This document shows, piece after piece, positions 1 to 6,174 of a stretch of 6,301 nucleotides of DNA. Origin of the DNA: Patescibacteria group bacterium (GTDB lineage: Bacteria; Patescibacteriota; UBA1384; CAILIB01); the NCBI GenBank assembly GCA_022842085.1, contig JALHQF010000032.1, positions 1-6,301 on the forward strand. Reading direction: 5' to 3'. The notes below the pieces were generated by a model that ran no database searches, was not told the origin of the DNA, and saw nothing but the letters and a program-made list of their open reading frames with translations. Position numbers and translations under genes: made by a program. Each line of letters begins with the position of its first letter. Position 1 is the stretch's first letter.

Positions 1-1
1 C

Positions 2-415
2 CTCCTTGCAGTAGCCGCCTGTGCGATTACGCTCTACAACCCGCTCATCCCAGCTCATGATGGTAGCTTTCAGTTTTCATTTGCGGCATTCAGTGCACTC
101 CTCTTCCTTACACCACTCTTCACGGCCCACCTTCTGCCGCGACTCAACTGGGCACCAGAGCTCCTTCGAAACCATTTCTTGGAAACACTTGCAGCAACGA
201 TTGGCACCTTACCAGTGAGCTACTGGAAGTCTGGGAGTATCTCCCCTTTGGGCCTTCTGGTTAATCCACTCGTGCTCTGGCTAGTCCCTGTAGTCACGCT
301 AGGTGGGGCACTCCTCATGATTCTCGGCAACCTGCCACTTGTCGGAGTCGTACTTGGCTTCCTGCTTGTTCTCCCGGCACGATTCATCCTACGGACCATC
401 ACGATCTTCTCATGA
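2..415 (+). CDS. comEC: ComEC/Rec2 competence channel, C-terminal part (5' truncated)
   Basis: The reading frame is open from the left edge to TGA at 413-415, giving 137 visible residues of an inner-membrane protein. ComEC carries single-stranded DNA across the cytoplasmic membrane during natural transformation. Visible family features are the loop before a membrane helix reading HDGSFQFSF (residues 19-27, the 'D-x-x-F-Q-L-S-F' signature of the competence domain), the helix with ETLAATIGTLPVSYW (61-75), and the following SPLGLLVNPLVLW segment (81-93), which matches the family's 'is-l-llaN-l' region. Hydrophobic helices lie roughly at 25-45, 58-75, 80-108 and 111-130. The gene ends without the usual metallo-beta-lactamase domain, which is the next gene, overlapping by ATGA (412-415). 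The N-terminal OB-like domain and most of the channel lie outside the window. Family assignment is firm; transport activity is inferred. Confidence 0.88.
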   Translation, partial: LLAVAACAITLYNPLIPAHDGSFQFSFAAFSALLFLTPLFTAHLLPRLNWAPELLRNHFLETLAATIGTLPVSYWKSGSISPLGLLVNPLVLWLVPVVTLGGALLMILGNLPLVGVVLGFLLVLPARFILRTITIFS

Positions 416-1260
416 GGCTCTTCGCAGTCCTCTCAGCCCTCTCGCTCATTGCGCTCGGTACTTCACGGATACTTGCCTCAGATGAGCCGCGGGTAGTTGT
501 CCTGAGTGTCGGTCAAGGAGCAGCTGTCTTGCTGCAAGCCGGATCAACGCAGATTCTCTACGACACCGGGCCAGATGGCACCGTACTCGAAGCCCTCAAC
601 CGACACGTACCAGCCTGGGATCACAACCTCGAACTCCTGATTCTTTCGCACCTCCACACCGATCACATCGGCGGAGCAGATGAGGTGCTCGGGCGATACA
701 CGGTAAACGAAACCTGGTGGAACGGAGCACTTGAAACAAACGTGGCGACGAAGGCTTTTCTCAGCGTGATGGGAGCAGCCTCCACGCCAACCCTTGGCGA
801 CACTGCATCGATTGGCCCCTTCAAGCTAGAGGTACTCCATCCGCCAGAGTCCGTAGCCAACATGCAGCTTACGCACGCCCATGATGGCACCCTGGTACTG
901 CGCGCAACTGCCGCCAGCAAGTCCGTACTCCTGACAGGCGACCTTGAAACTTCACACCTTCGCGCGCTCACGCGCGACTGCGACGCACCCTGTCCAAAGC
1001 TCAAAGCCGATGTACTCATGCTCTCTCACCACGGCTCACGAAACGCAACGAGCGCCAAGCTGCTTGATGCGGTAGAGCCAGCTCTCGCGTTCGTGTGCGT
1101 GGGCAAGCGCAACCGCTACCATCACCCTCACCAAGAGACACTCGAACTTATCGAGAAATACCAGATTCCGCTGCACCGCACCGATCTTCACGGGGATCTA
1201 GTAGTAGTATTTAGACCTTCGGGAATCGCTTGGCAGCGGAGTACTGGTCCGCCGCTGTAA
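412..1260 (+). CDS. Stand-alone ComEC-type metallo-beta-lactamase domain protein
   Basis: A 282-residue protein matching the C-terminal MBL-fold domain of ComEC, here in its own gene. A hydrophobic N-terminus (about residues 3-22) is followed by LSVGQGAAVLL (31-41), equivalent to the ComEC 'LDVGQGdail' strand. The metal-binding motif is HLHTDH (80-85), followed by TGDLE (175-179), LSHHGS (204-209) and a C-terminal GKRNRYHHPH stretch (231-240), so all expected metal ligands appear intact. In ComEC this domain lies outside the membrane and is thought to degrade the non-transported DNA strand. The hydrophobic N-terminus probably anchors it there, either as the equivalent of ComEC's last helix or as a signal peptide; no clean cleavage site is visible. 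The ATG lies inside the comEC stop (ATGA), indicating translational coupling, and no Shine-Dalgarno sequence precedes it. The 3' end overlaps the opposing ruvC by 50 bp. A generic MBL hydrolase is possible but less likely given its position. Confidence 0.9.
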   Translation: MRLFAVLSALSLIALGTSRILASDEPRVVVLSVGQGAAVLLQAGSTQILYDTGPDGTVLEALNRHVPAWDHNLELLILSHLHTDHIGGADEVLGRYTVNETWWNGALETNVATKAFLSVMGAASTPTLGDTASIGPFKLEVLHPPESVANMQLTHAHDGTLVLRATAASKSVLLTGDLETSHLRALTRDCDAPCPKLKADVLMLSHHGSRNATSAKLLDAVEPALAFVCVGKRNRYHHPHQETLELIEKYQIPLHRTDLHGDLVVVFRPSGIAWQRSTGPPL

Positions 1261-1705
1261 GGGCTACGGCGAGTGCATCAGCGGCATCATCGGGCTTGGG
1301 AAGCTCCGGAAGTCGTAAGAGCAACTGTGCCATTTTCTGCACCTGTGCCTTATCAGCCTTTCCGTTCCCAGTGAGCCCCTGCTTCACCTGCTGCGGGGTA
1401 AACTCGAGAGCTGAAATACGGTACTTCTCGAGTTGGTAAAGAATAAGGCCACGTGCCTGACTCACAGTCATAGCAGTCCGCACGTTCTTGCTAAAGAAAA
1501 GCCGCTCAACGCCAGCAAGCTCCGGTGAGTACTCAGCAAATAGCTGCTCAAGACCTGATCCCAGCGCTACCAGCCGCTGGCCGTCTGTAAGCGACATATC
1601 AGTTTCGAGTACGCCGTATCCAAGTGCTTTTGGGCTAGAGCCAGATGTATCAAGCACTCCCCAGCCAAGGCGCGCGGTTCCGGGGTCAAGGCCTAGAACA
1701 ATCAC
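1211..1705 (-). CDS. ruvC: Crossover junction endodeoxyribonuclease RuvC
   Basis: A complete 164-residue RuvC, of normal family length. RuvC is a dimeric, Mg-dependent nuclease that cuts Holliday junctions symmetrically, working with the RuvAB branch-migration motor. The RNase H-like fold is recognisable from MIVLGLDPGTARLGWG at the N-terminus. The four acidic catalytic residues are all present: D7 in GLDPGTA, E67 in GVERLFF, and D140 and D143 in PDDAADALAVAL. The central FTPQQVKQGLTGNGKADK (102-119) is the usual conserved segment. The start is GTG at 1705-1703, chosen because it places D7 at its standard position. That GTG overlaps the yebC stop (GTGA), and no Shine-Dalgarno sequence is visible, so translation probably depends on coupling to yebC. 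No ruvA or ruvB is seen in the window. The 3' end overlaps the convergent MBL gene by 50 bp. Confidence 0.97.
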   Translation of the reverse strand: MIVLGLDPGTARLGWGVLDTSGSSPKALGYGVLETDMSLTDGQRLVALGSGLEQLFAEYSPELAGVERLFFSKNVRTAMTVSQARGLILYQLEKYRISALEFTPQQVKQGLTGNGKADKAQVQKMAQLLLRLPELPKPDDAADALAVALTAADQYSAAKRFPKV

Positions 1706-2421
1706 TCGGCAAGGTTGGTGTATACCGCGGTAACGTCGTCGTAGTCTTCCAGCGCGCTTACAAGCGTGACTACTACCTCCATGTCTGCATCAGTTACTTC
1801 AATCGGACTACGGGCAACGTACTCAGGTCCCGCCGACTCAATCCCGCAACCACTTGCCTCAAGCGCTTCTCGAAGTGAGTTGAGATCCGCCAACTCCGCA
1901 TAGGCGACGCCATACCCATCTCCAAGCTGGTAGTCGGAGGCTCCACCCTCAATGCAAGCTTCCTCGAAGCCTAGCTCCTGAGCAGGGCTGACAGCACATC
2001 GCACAACACCCTGTTGGGTAAACTGGTAGGCAACCCCACCCCCCTCGGCAAAGCGACCACCGTTCTTGGAAAAGAGTAATCGAATGTCGGCAGAAGAGCG
2101 GTTGCGATTATCGGTGAGCACCCCCACCAAGATCGCCACGTTTCCCGGGCCAAATCCCTCGTAGAGCAGCTCTTCCGTCGCACTCCCCCCCAGCTCTCCG
2201 GTACCACGCTTAATTGCTCGCTCGATATTATCCTTCGGCATGTTGGCTGCCCGCGCACGGTCTACCGCCATGCGCAGCATGGGATTCATACCTGGGTCAC
2301 CCCCACCTCGCTTCGCCGCTACCGAAACGTCATTCGCTAATCGCGTAAACGTACTCGCGCGCTTTGCATCGGCCGCGCCTTTCTTGTGCTTAATGCTCGC
2401 CCACTTACTGTGTCCGGACAT
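1702..2421 (-). CDS. yebC: YebC/PmpR/TACO1 family protein
   Basis: A complete 239-residue member of the YebC family, cytoplasmic and of typical length. The N-terminal hallmark MSGHSKWASIKHKKGAADAK (1-20) is present, then NPMLRMAVDRARAANMPKDNIERAI (central segment from residue 46 on), the YEGFGPGNVAI strand (87-97), DNRNRSSADIR (104-114), and the C-terminal LEDYDDVTAVYTNL (224-237). Family members were first described as transcription regulators (PmpR). More recent work on bacterial YebC and mitochondrial TACO1 supports a role in helping ribosomes through stall-prone, often proline-rich, sequences. ATG at 2421-2419 is the only possible start: the upstream VanW stop TAG (2430-2428) is in the same frame, two codons before it. 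No Shine-Dalgarno sequence is evident. The TGA stop overlaps the ruvC GTG; yebC-ruvC adjacency is widespread in bacteria. Confidence 0.97.
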   Translation of the reverse strand: MSGHSKWASIKHKKGAADAKRASTFTRLANDVSVAAKRGGGDPGMNPMLRMAVDRARAANMPKDNIERAIKRGTGELGGSATEELLYEGFGPGNVAILVGVLTDNRNRSSADIRLLFSKNGGRFAEGGGVAYQFTQQGVVRCAVSPAQELGFEEACIEGGASDYQLGDGYGVAYAELADLNSLREALEASGCGIESAGPEYVARSPIEVTDADMEVVVTLVSALEDYDDVTAVYTNLAE

Positions 2422-2427
2422 CGCTCG

Positions 2428-4266
2428 CTAGTTAGAACCGCTCTCTACAGGTGGAGTATCCCCGCCAGTTGCTGGGCGAACCTTGGTGCCCACAAGAAAC
2501 TGTGCAGGCCAGTTACGGTAGTTGCTCGTAAAGGTTTGCCTGTGCACCACCTCCCCGCCGCGACGTACCACGTAGGTCACACTCGTACGAGCACCATCAT
2601 GGGCAGTTTCTAGCTGCTGACGCTCGCCTTCAAACAGCGCGTCAGTGAAGGTTTCAATCGGTGGACCCGCGGGGGTTGTGCTCAGAATCCTTGCTGCGGG
2701 CACTTCGGAAACCCGCCCATCGCTGGTGCCAAACAGCTCATAGGTGATCTTCGAGCCAACAATGCTCGACTGTACGAATATGTGTCCTGGAGTATCGTTA
2801 CGCCACTTCAGATCCTTGCCAGGGTAGTAGATTGTCGCATCTAAGCCTGGTCCTACCCCTCGCTCGTAGAACCCAACGCGGTACGAATGGTTGTGCCGCT
2901 CAGTAATGGGGAGGCCGGCATTGAGGGCGGCGCGGAACACGGTTGTTGATACCTGACAGAGGCCCCCTCCGTACTCAGGAAGTGTGCGATTCCCCTTAAT
3001 GACCAGCCCTTCGCGGTAGCCACGGGCAGCAGTCACCTCTCCTAAAAACGTACCGAAGGCAAACTCCTCACCAGGTGCGATGAGTGCCCGTGTTACGTAC
3101 CCGGCACCGGTAGCAATGTTGTGCGAGCGTGAAGCGGAGCTTCCCGAGTAGTCGGTGGTTGCAACACCAATTCGCGCAGTAAGTCCAAGGCTTTCCAGCG
3201 TGTCCGTCCTCACCACCGGAGGCACAGGTCCGCCAACCAGTCGCACCAGGCGCTCACTTGAAACGGCGAGGTGCTGCTCGAGCGCTAGAATTGAAGCGTT
3301 CGTGTCAACGGCAAAGCCAGGCGTACCCTCACCTCGCACTACAACCTTCGAATCCTGGAGCGCCAGCCCTGGTGATATCGGTGCCTTTGTAAGGCTACTC
3401 GCAAGGCTCTCAATCCCAAGCTTTGCAACTTCATCTTTGAGGCTAATACGAAGCTCGCCGCTCTCTGCTTCGGTCGTCAACCAGCTTGCGAACGTTGATG
3501 CAGGCACAGGAATTTGCGTGCCGTTGAAGCTGAGAACCCAGTCTCCGGAAACCAGCTCTGTCGCTTTTGGAAGGAGATTTTCGGCCGCTCGCGTTGGCAC
3601 CGTTGGTTGAGAGGTGAGCAGGGAGACGGTTACTGGCCCATCACTTGCCAAGGCGCTCGCAACGCTCGCCATGAGCGCGACTTCATCTACTGCAAGACCC
3701 GAAGTGCCGGGTTGTACTCGTGCCGCTCCTGGCTCAAACAGAATGGCGGTTTCTCGGTATGGAACGCTCACTTTACTCAGCACGGCTGCATCTAGAGTAG
3801 CGACATCGACTGGCGGCTGGATGTTTGCCGAAACACTCACACCCTCTACAAGTGCTCTATACGGAGCAACAAATCGCTCCCACCAGGCACCGCCTTGCTG
3901 CTTCGTAAACTCGCTCTGTAATGGGCCTTGCCAATCAACCTGGTATCCGGTTTCTGCAATACTCACCTGCCACGACGTACCATCAGTTGCGGTAAAGGTG
4001 CGCGGACTGGTAACGAGCGCAGACACGCGCTCTGCCACACGCTCACGCGCTTGCTCTTCGGTAAGTCCTGCCACAGAAATACCAGCCACCTCACTGCGGG
4101 GGCCAAACCTGCCGGCGTACGCGATACCAGGGGCAACGATGAGCAAGAGCCCGCCTACGAGCGCAAGATGCCATGCGCGCACACGACGCTTCGGATGCTC
4201 CTTTTCGGGAGCAGGAGGAGCAACCTCTACTTCCGCTTCAGGGAGTGTTTGCTTCTTGCGTGCCAT
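2428..4266 (-). CDS. VanW family protein with repeated PG-binding-like and G5 domains
   Basis: A membrane-anchored exported protein of 612 residues from ATG at 4266. A cytoplasmic tail rich in Pro, Glu and Lys (1-30) leads to one membrane segment (about 31-51, WHLALVGGLLLIVAPGIAYA). Two similar regions follow (about 80-205 and 240-340), each ending in a 'V-x-G-x-x-G-x-A-V-D' strand (QPGTSGLAVD, RGEGTPGFAVD). These look like the YoaR-type putative peptidoglycan-binding repeats (PG_binding_4). The VanW domain spans about 371-505: TDYSGSSASRSHNI, ALIAPGEEFAFG, EYGGGLCQVSTTVFRAAL and ERHNHSYRV are all characteristic. The tail (about 535-597, ending FLVGTKV) resembles a G5 domain. VanW's biochemical role is unknown; an extracellular, wall-associated function is inferred. 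A GTG at 4314 would add 16 residues and has a GAGGAA at 4333-4328, 13 nt away, but would overlap the upstream gene by 77 bp instead of 29; ATG followed by ARKKQ was preferred. Confidence 0.93.
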   Translation of the reverse strand: MARKKQTLPEAEVEVAPPAPEKEHPKRRVRAWHLALVGGLLLIVAPGIAYAGRFGPRSEVAGISVAGLTEEQARERVAERVSALVTSPRTFTATDGTSWQVSIAETGYQVDWQGPLQSEFTKQQGGAWWERFVAPYRALVEGVSVSANIQPPVDVATLDAAVLSKVSVPYRETAILFEPGAARVQPGTSGLAVDEVALMASVASALASDGPVTVSLLTSQPTVPTRAAENLLPKATELVSGDWVLSFNGTQIPVPASTFASWLTTEAESGELRISLKDEVAKLGIESLASSLTKAPISPGLALQDSKVVVRGEGTPGFAVDTNASILALEQHLAVSSERLVRLVGGPVPPVVRTDTLESLGLTARIGVATTDYSGSSASRSHNIATGAGYVTRALIAPGEEFAFGTFLGEVTAARGYREGLVIKGNRTLPEYGGGLCQVSTTVFRAALNAGLPITERHNHSYRVGFYERGVGPGLDATIYYPGKDLKWRNDTPGHIFVQSSIVGSKITYELFGTSDGRVSEVPAARILSTTPAGPPIETFTDALFEGERQQLETAHDGARTSVTYVVRRGGEVVHRQTFTSNYRNWPAQFLVGTKVRPATGGDTPPVESGSN

Positions 4267-4486
4267 CGAGTGGGGAGAGAACTTGGGTAAGGAGGGTTCG
4301 GGCGAGGTCGTCACGCTCTAGGGCGGCTTCCTCTTCAGGCTGTACGGTTACTGTGACCCTACCATGTTCGGTGAACCTCTGACGAGCCTGTGGATGGGAA
4401 ACACGTAGCTCTTGTCCGTCGTCGGTGCGCACGGTGAACTGCTCTGCAGCGACCGAAACAACTTCACCAGAAAGAGAAGCCCTCAT
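4238..4486 (-). CDS. Small uncharacterised protein, 82 residues
   Basis: I do not recognise this protein. Its first 50 residues alternate hydrophobic and polar residues in a way that predicts several beta strands (LSGEVVSVAAEQFTVRT, QELRVSHP, GRVTVTVQP), with a DDGQEL turn at 22-27. The remainder is acidic and helical (EEEAALERDDLARTLLTQVL, from about residue 51). This could be a small beta-barrel or OB/SH3-like fold, but no function follows. There is no signal peptide or membrane segment, so it is probably cytoplasmic. Coding status is supported by tight packing: its ATG overlaps the glycosyltransferase stop (ATGA, 4486-4483), its end overlaps the VanW start by 29 bp, and a GAGAAG Shine-Dalgarno-like site lies 8 nt upstream. 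Its acidic tail and beta-rich head look like a real protein, but no homologue is claimed. Confidence 0.78.
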   Translation of the reverse strand: MRASLSGEVVSVAAEQFTVRTDDGQELRVSHPQARQRFTEHGRVTVTVQPEEEAALERDDLARTLLTQVLSPLDGTQEANTP

Positions 4487-5208
4487 TGCAGCATCTTCTC
4501 TAGTGCCTTGAGCTCTCGGAGTGCGCGGCGAATTCCGGCCATAGACCGAAACCTTGAGTCAGCATCGTTAAACCACTCAACCGGCACCTCCTTAATGCGG
4601 TAACCGGCCTTGCGCGCGCGAGCCAAGAGCTCAACGTCAAAGAGCCAGCCTGTGGTTTGCAGTTGTCCAAACAGCTCTTCAGCAACATCGCCACGAAAGA
4701 GCTTAAAACCGCACTGGGTATCTACGATTCCAGGGGTGAGTCGGTGCTGTAGCACCTGGTTACCTAAGCGTGAGAGGAGCCGTCGGTACCAAGGCTGCGC
4801 ACGCTTGATCGTGCTTGAAGGTAGGTAGCGAGAACCAATGATAATCTCTGCTGCCTCGTGCTCATCCCACAGGAGATCAAACTCAGCAATCGGCGTAGCG
4901 TTGTCCGCATCGGTAAAGAGGCGCCACTTTCCCTTTGCTGCAAGCATCCCTGTGCGCACTGCGGCACCTTTCCCCTGGTTTTTCTCGTGGCGAATGTAGC
5001 GAAACATCGCCCAGTCATGCACGTAACGCTCAATGGCCGCCGGCATATCATCGGGCGAACCGTCATCAACAACGATCACTTCGTACTTCAGTCCCTCATC
5101 AGCACCAAATTCAGCAAAGAAGCTGCGGATACGTGCCAGGGTGTTTGGCAGCCGAGCAGACTCTCGGTAGGCAGGAATAATCACCGAGATATCCGGCTGC
5201 GTAGACAT
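4483..5208 (-). CDS. Family 2 glycosyltransferase, Alg5/dolichyl-phosphate glucosyltransferase-like
   Basis: A complete 241-residue GT-A fold enzyme. Motifs in order: ISVIIPAYRE (7-16), the nucleotide-binding VIVVDDGSPDD (44-54), NQGKGAAVRTGMLAAKGKW (77-95), the metal-binding FTDADNATPI (98-107, D100/D102), IIIGSRYLP (122-130), DTQCGFKLFRGD (163-174) and GWLFDVELLARARKAGYRIKE (from 187), followed by VPVEWF. This combination, especially DADNATP and DTQCGFK, is that of the Alg5/DPG-synthase group. Those enzymes move a sugar, often glucose from UDP-glucose, onto polyprenyl phosphate on the cytoplasmic face of the membrane; the actual sugar cannot be read from sequence. No membrane helix is visible, so association with the membrane would be peripheral. 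ATG 5208 is the first possible start because an in-frame TAG lies at 5220-5218. It heads a leftward block of five closely packed genes and overlaps the next by ATGA. Confidence 0.93.
   Translation of the reverse strand: MSTQPDISVIIPAYRESARLPNTLARIRSFFAEFGADEGLKYEVIVVDDGSPDDMPAAIERYVHDWAMFRYIRHEKNQGKGAAVRTGMLAAKGKWRLFTDADNATPIAEFDLLWDEHEAAEIIIGSRYLPSSTIKRAQPWYRRLLSRLGNQVLQHRLTPGIVDTQCGFKLFRGDVAEELFGQLQTTGWLFDVELLARARKAGYRIKEVPVEWFNDADSRFRSMAGIRRALRELKALEKMLQ
4495..4500 (-). promoter_or_regulatory. Shine-Dalgarno-like site of the 82-residue gene
   Basis: On the minus strand GAGAAG (five of six matches to GAGGAG) lies 8 nt before the ATG at 4486, inside the 3' end of the glycosyltransferase gene. 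It is the only start in the window with a ribosome-binding-like site at normal spacing. It could allow re-initiation in addition to the ATGA coupling. Short purine matches like this occur by chance. Confidence 0.35.
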
Positions 5209-5253
5209 AGGGCTAGGCTAGCAGCTCTGAGAGTGCAGTGATACCTTCGGCAC
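5209..5253. promoter_or_regulatory. 45-bp divergent intergenic region
   Basis: This is the only spacer between divergent genes in the window and must hold the 5' ends of both the leftward five-gene block and the rightward glycosyltransferase, unless transcription starts inside coding sequence. In-frame stops bound both starts: TAG at 5220-5218 for the leftward gene and TGA at 5239-5241 for the rightward one, so neither gene can begin further out. For the rightward gene, an extended -10-like TGATACCTT (5239-5247) lies 6 nt before the ATG. If used, its transcript would be leaderless or nearly so. Assigned as a promoter region by position; individual elements are weak. Confidence 0.5.
5212..5222. 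repeat. 11-bp palindrome in the divergent spacer
   Basis: GCTAG-G-CTAGC is a perfect inverted repeat around 5217, within a GGCTA tandem duplication (5211-5220). It lies between the leftward ATG (5208) and the candidate leftward -10, a position where a bound protein could block transcription. It could equally be a chance by-product of the GGCTA duplication. Confidence 0.35.
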
Positions 5254-5260
5254 ATGTCAA
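5232..5260 (-). promoter_or_regulatory. Candidate sigma-70-type promoter for the leftward block
   Basis: On the minus strand a perfect -35 hexamer TTGACA occupies 5260-5255. A 17-nt spacer leads to TGCACT (5237-5232), which matches only three of six -10 positions. A better-looking TATCAC (5243-5238) sits too close, with an 11-nt spacer. A start near 5225 would leave a leader of roughly 17 nt before the ATG at 5208. The -35 lies inside the first codons of the divergent gene. The -10 is poor, so confidence is low. Confidence 0.3.
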
Positions 5261-6174
5261 ACCCCACGCTCTCAGTTGCAATCTGCACGTACGGAAGGCA
5301 TGAGGTTTTAGTACAAACCCTTGAATCACTCTTAAAATGCACAGGCGCAGAATCTACCGAGATTCTCGTTATTGACCAAACACCAGAGCACCCCACCGCA
5401 GTTTCCGCTTACTTAGAACAGGCTCATGGTTTCCACTACTACCAGGTTCAGCCCCCTGGCATCGCACGGGCTCGTGGATTTGCGGCAGAGAAAGCAACGG
5501 GAGACATTCTGATCTACATTGACGATGACGTTACGCCAGACACAGACTTTCTGCTTGCCCACCTCTCCGCTCATGTAGATACTTCGGTTGGTGTAGTGGC
5601 GGGCCGAGTAACTGTTCCTGGAGAAATGCCTCGCCGAGGCCGCGTAGGCGTTATCAACTTTTTCGGGAAGTTTAGTGCTAACTTTACCTCACCACACCCG
5701 CAGGACGTGCAGGACGCGATCGGATGCAACTTTTCGGTGAAGCGAAACCTGCTCTTCCAAACAGGAAATCCTTGGGTTGAACCTGGCTACTCTACGCCCC
5801 CGGCGCTACGAGAAGATTCCGATATTGTTACAAGGATCCGAGAACTCGGGTATCGAGTACGGTACGAGCCAAGCGCACACCTTGCTCACCACGTTCACCC
5901 AAAGGGAGGTAATCGTCGCAGCTCAGACCGCAGGGCCTTCTACTTTCAGCTCTTCCACGATGAGTTTCTCTTCTACGGAAAGCATCTTCCAGCTTGGAGA
6001 ATTGGATTCGCCGTACTTGGGATGGCTCGGCCGTTTCTTGCAGCATGGATTTGGTACGGAAAGGGCAACCCAAGCTGGCTTGTAACCTGTACGCAAGGCC
6101 TGCGTGCCGGGCTGCGTGACGCAGCGGCCTCTCCTGCACGAGTTTCGAATCCTAAGCGGTTTCCGGTGTTCTAG
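5254..6174 (+). CDS. Family 2 glycosyltransferase
   Basis: A complete 306-residue GT-A fold glycosyltransferase. The N-terminal strand LSVAICTYGRHEVL (6-19), the nucleotide-binding ILVIDQT (37-43), PPGIARARGFAAEKATGD (67-84) and the metal-binding IYIDDDVTPD (87-96) are typical of family 2. A second conserved block, REDSDIVTRIRELGYRVRYE (186-205), contains the ED pair expected to act as catalytic base, and is followed by a His-rich HLAHHVHPKGG (209-219). The C-terminal part has a hydrophobic stretch (about 247-268) that may sit on or in the membrane. The probable role is adding a sugar to a surface glycan or lipid-linked intermediate; donor and acceptor are not readable. ATG 5254 is the first possible start after an in-frame TGA at 5239-5241. 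There is no Shine-Dalgarno sequence at normal spacing. It is transcribed away from the other glycosyltransferase gene and ends in a CTAG shared with the following gene's stop. Confidence 0.92.
   Translation: MSNPTLSVAICTYGRHEVLVQTLESLLKCTGAESTEILVIDQTPEHPTAVSAYLEQAHGFHYYQVQPPGIARARGFAAEKATGDILIYIDDDVTPDTDFLLAHLSAHVDTSVGVVAGRVTVPGEMPRRGRVGVINFFGKFSANFTSPHPQDVQDAIGCNFSVKRNLLFQTGNPWVEPGYSTPPALREDSDIVTRIRELGYRVRYEPSAHLAHHVHPKGGNRRSSDRRAFYFQLFHDEFLFYGKHLPAWRIGFAVLGMARPFLAAWIWYGKGNPSWLVTCTQGLRAGLRDAAASPARVSNPKRFPVF

Noticed and set aside
663..1019. A 118-codon minus-strand frame inside the MBL gene
   Set aside because: It is antisense to the HLHTDH and TGDLE region and has a Ser/Arg/Val-biased composition without motifs.
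3614..4321. A 235-codon open frame on the + strand opposite the VanW gene
   Set aside because: It is rich in Ser, Thr, Arg and Ala with no domain, and lies entirely antisense to a well-supported gene whose minus-strand frame carries clear VanW motifs.
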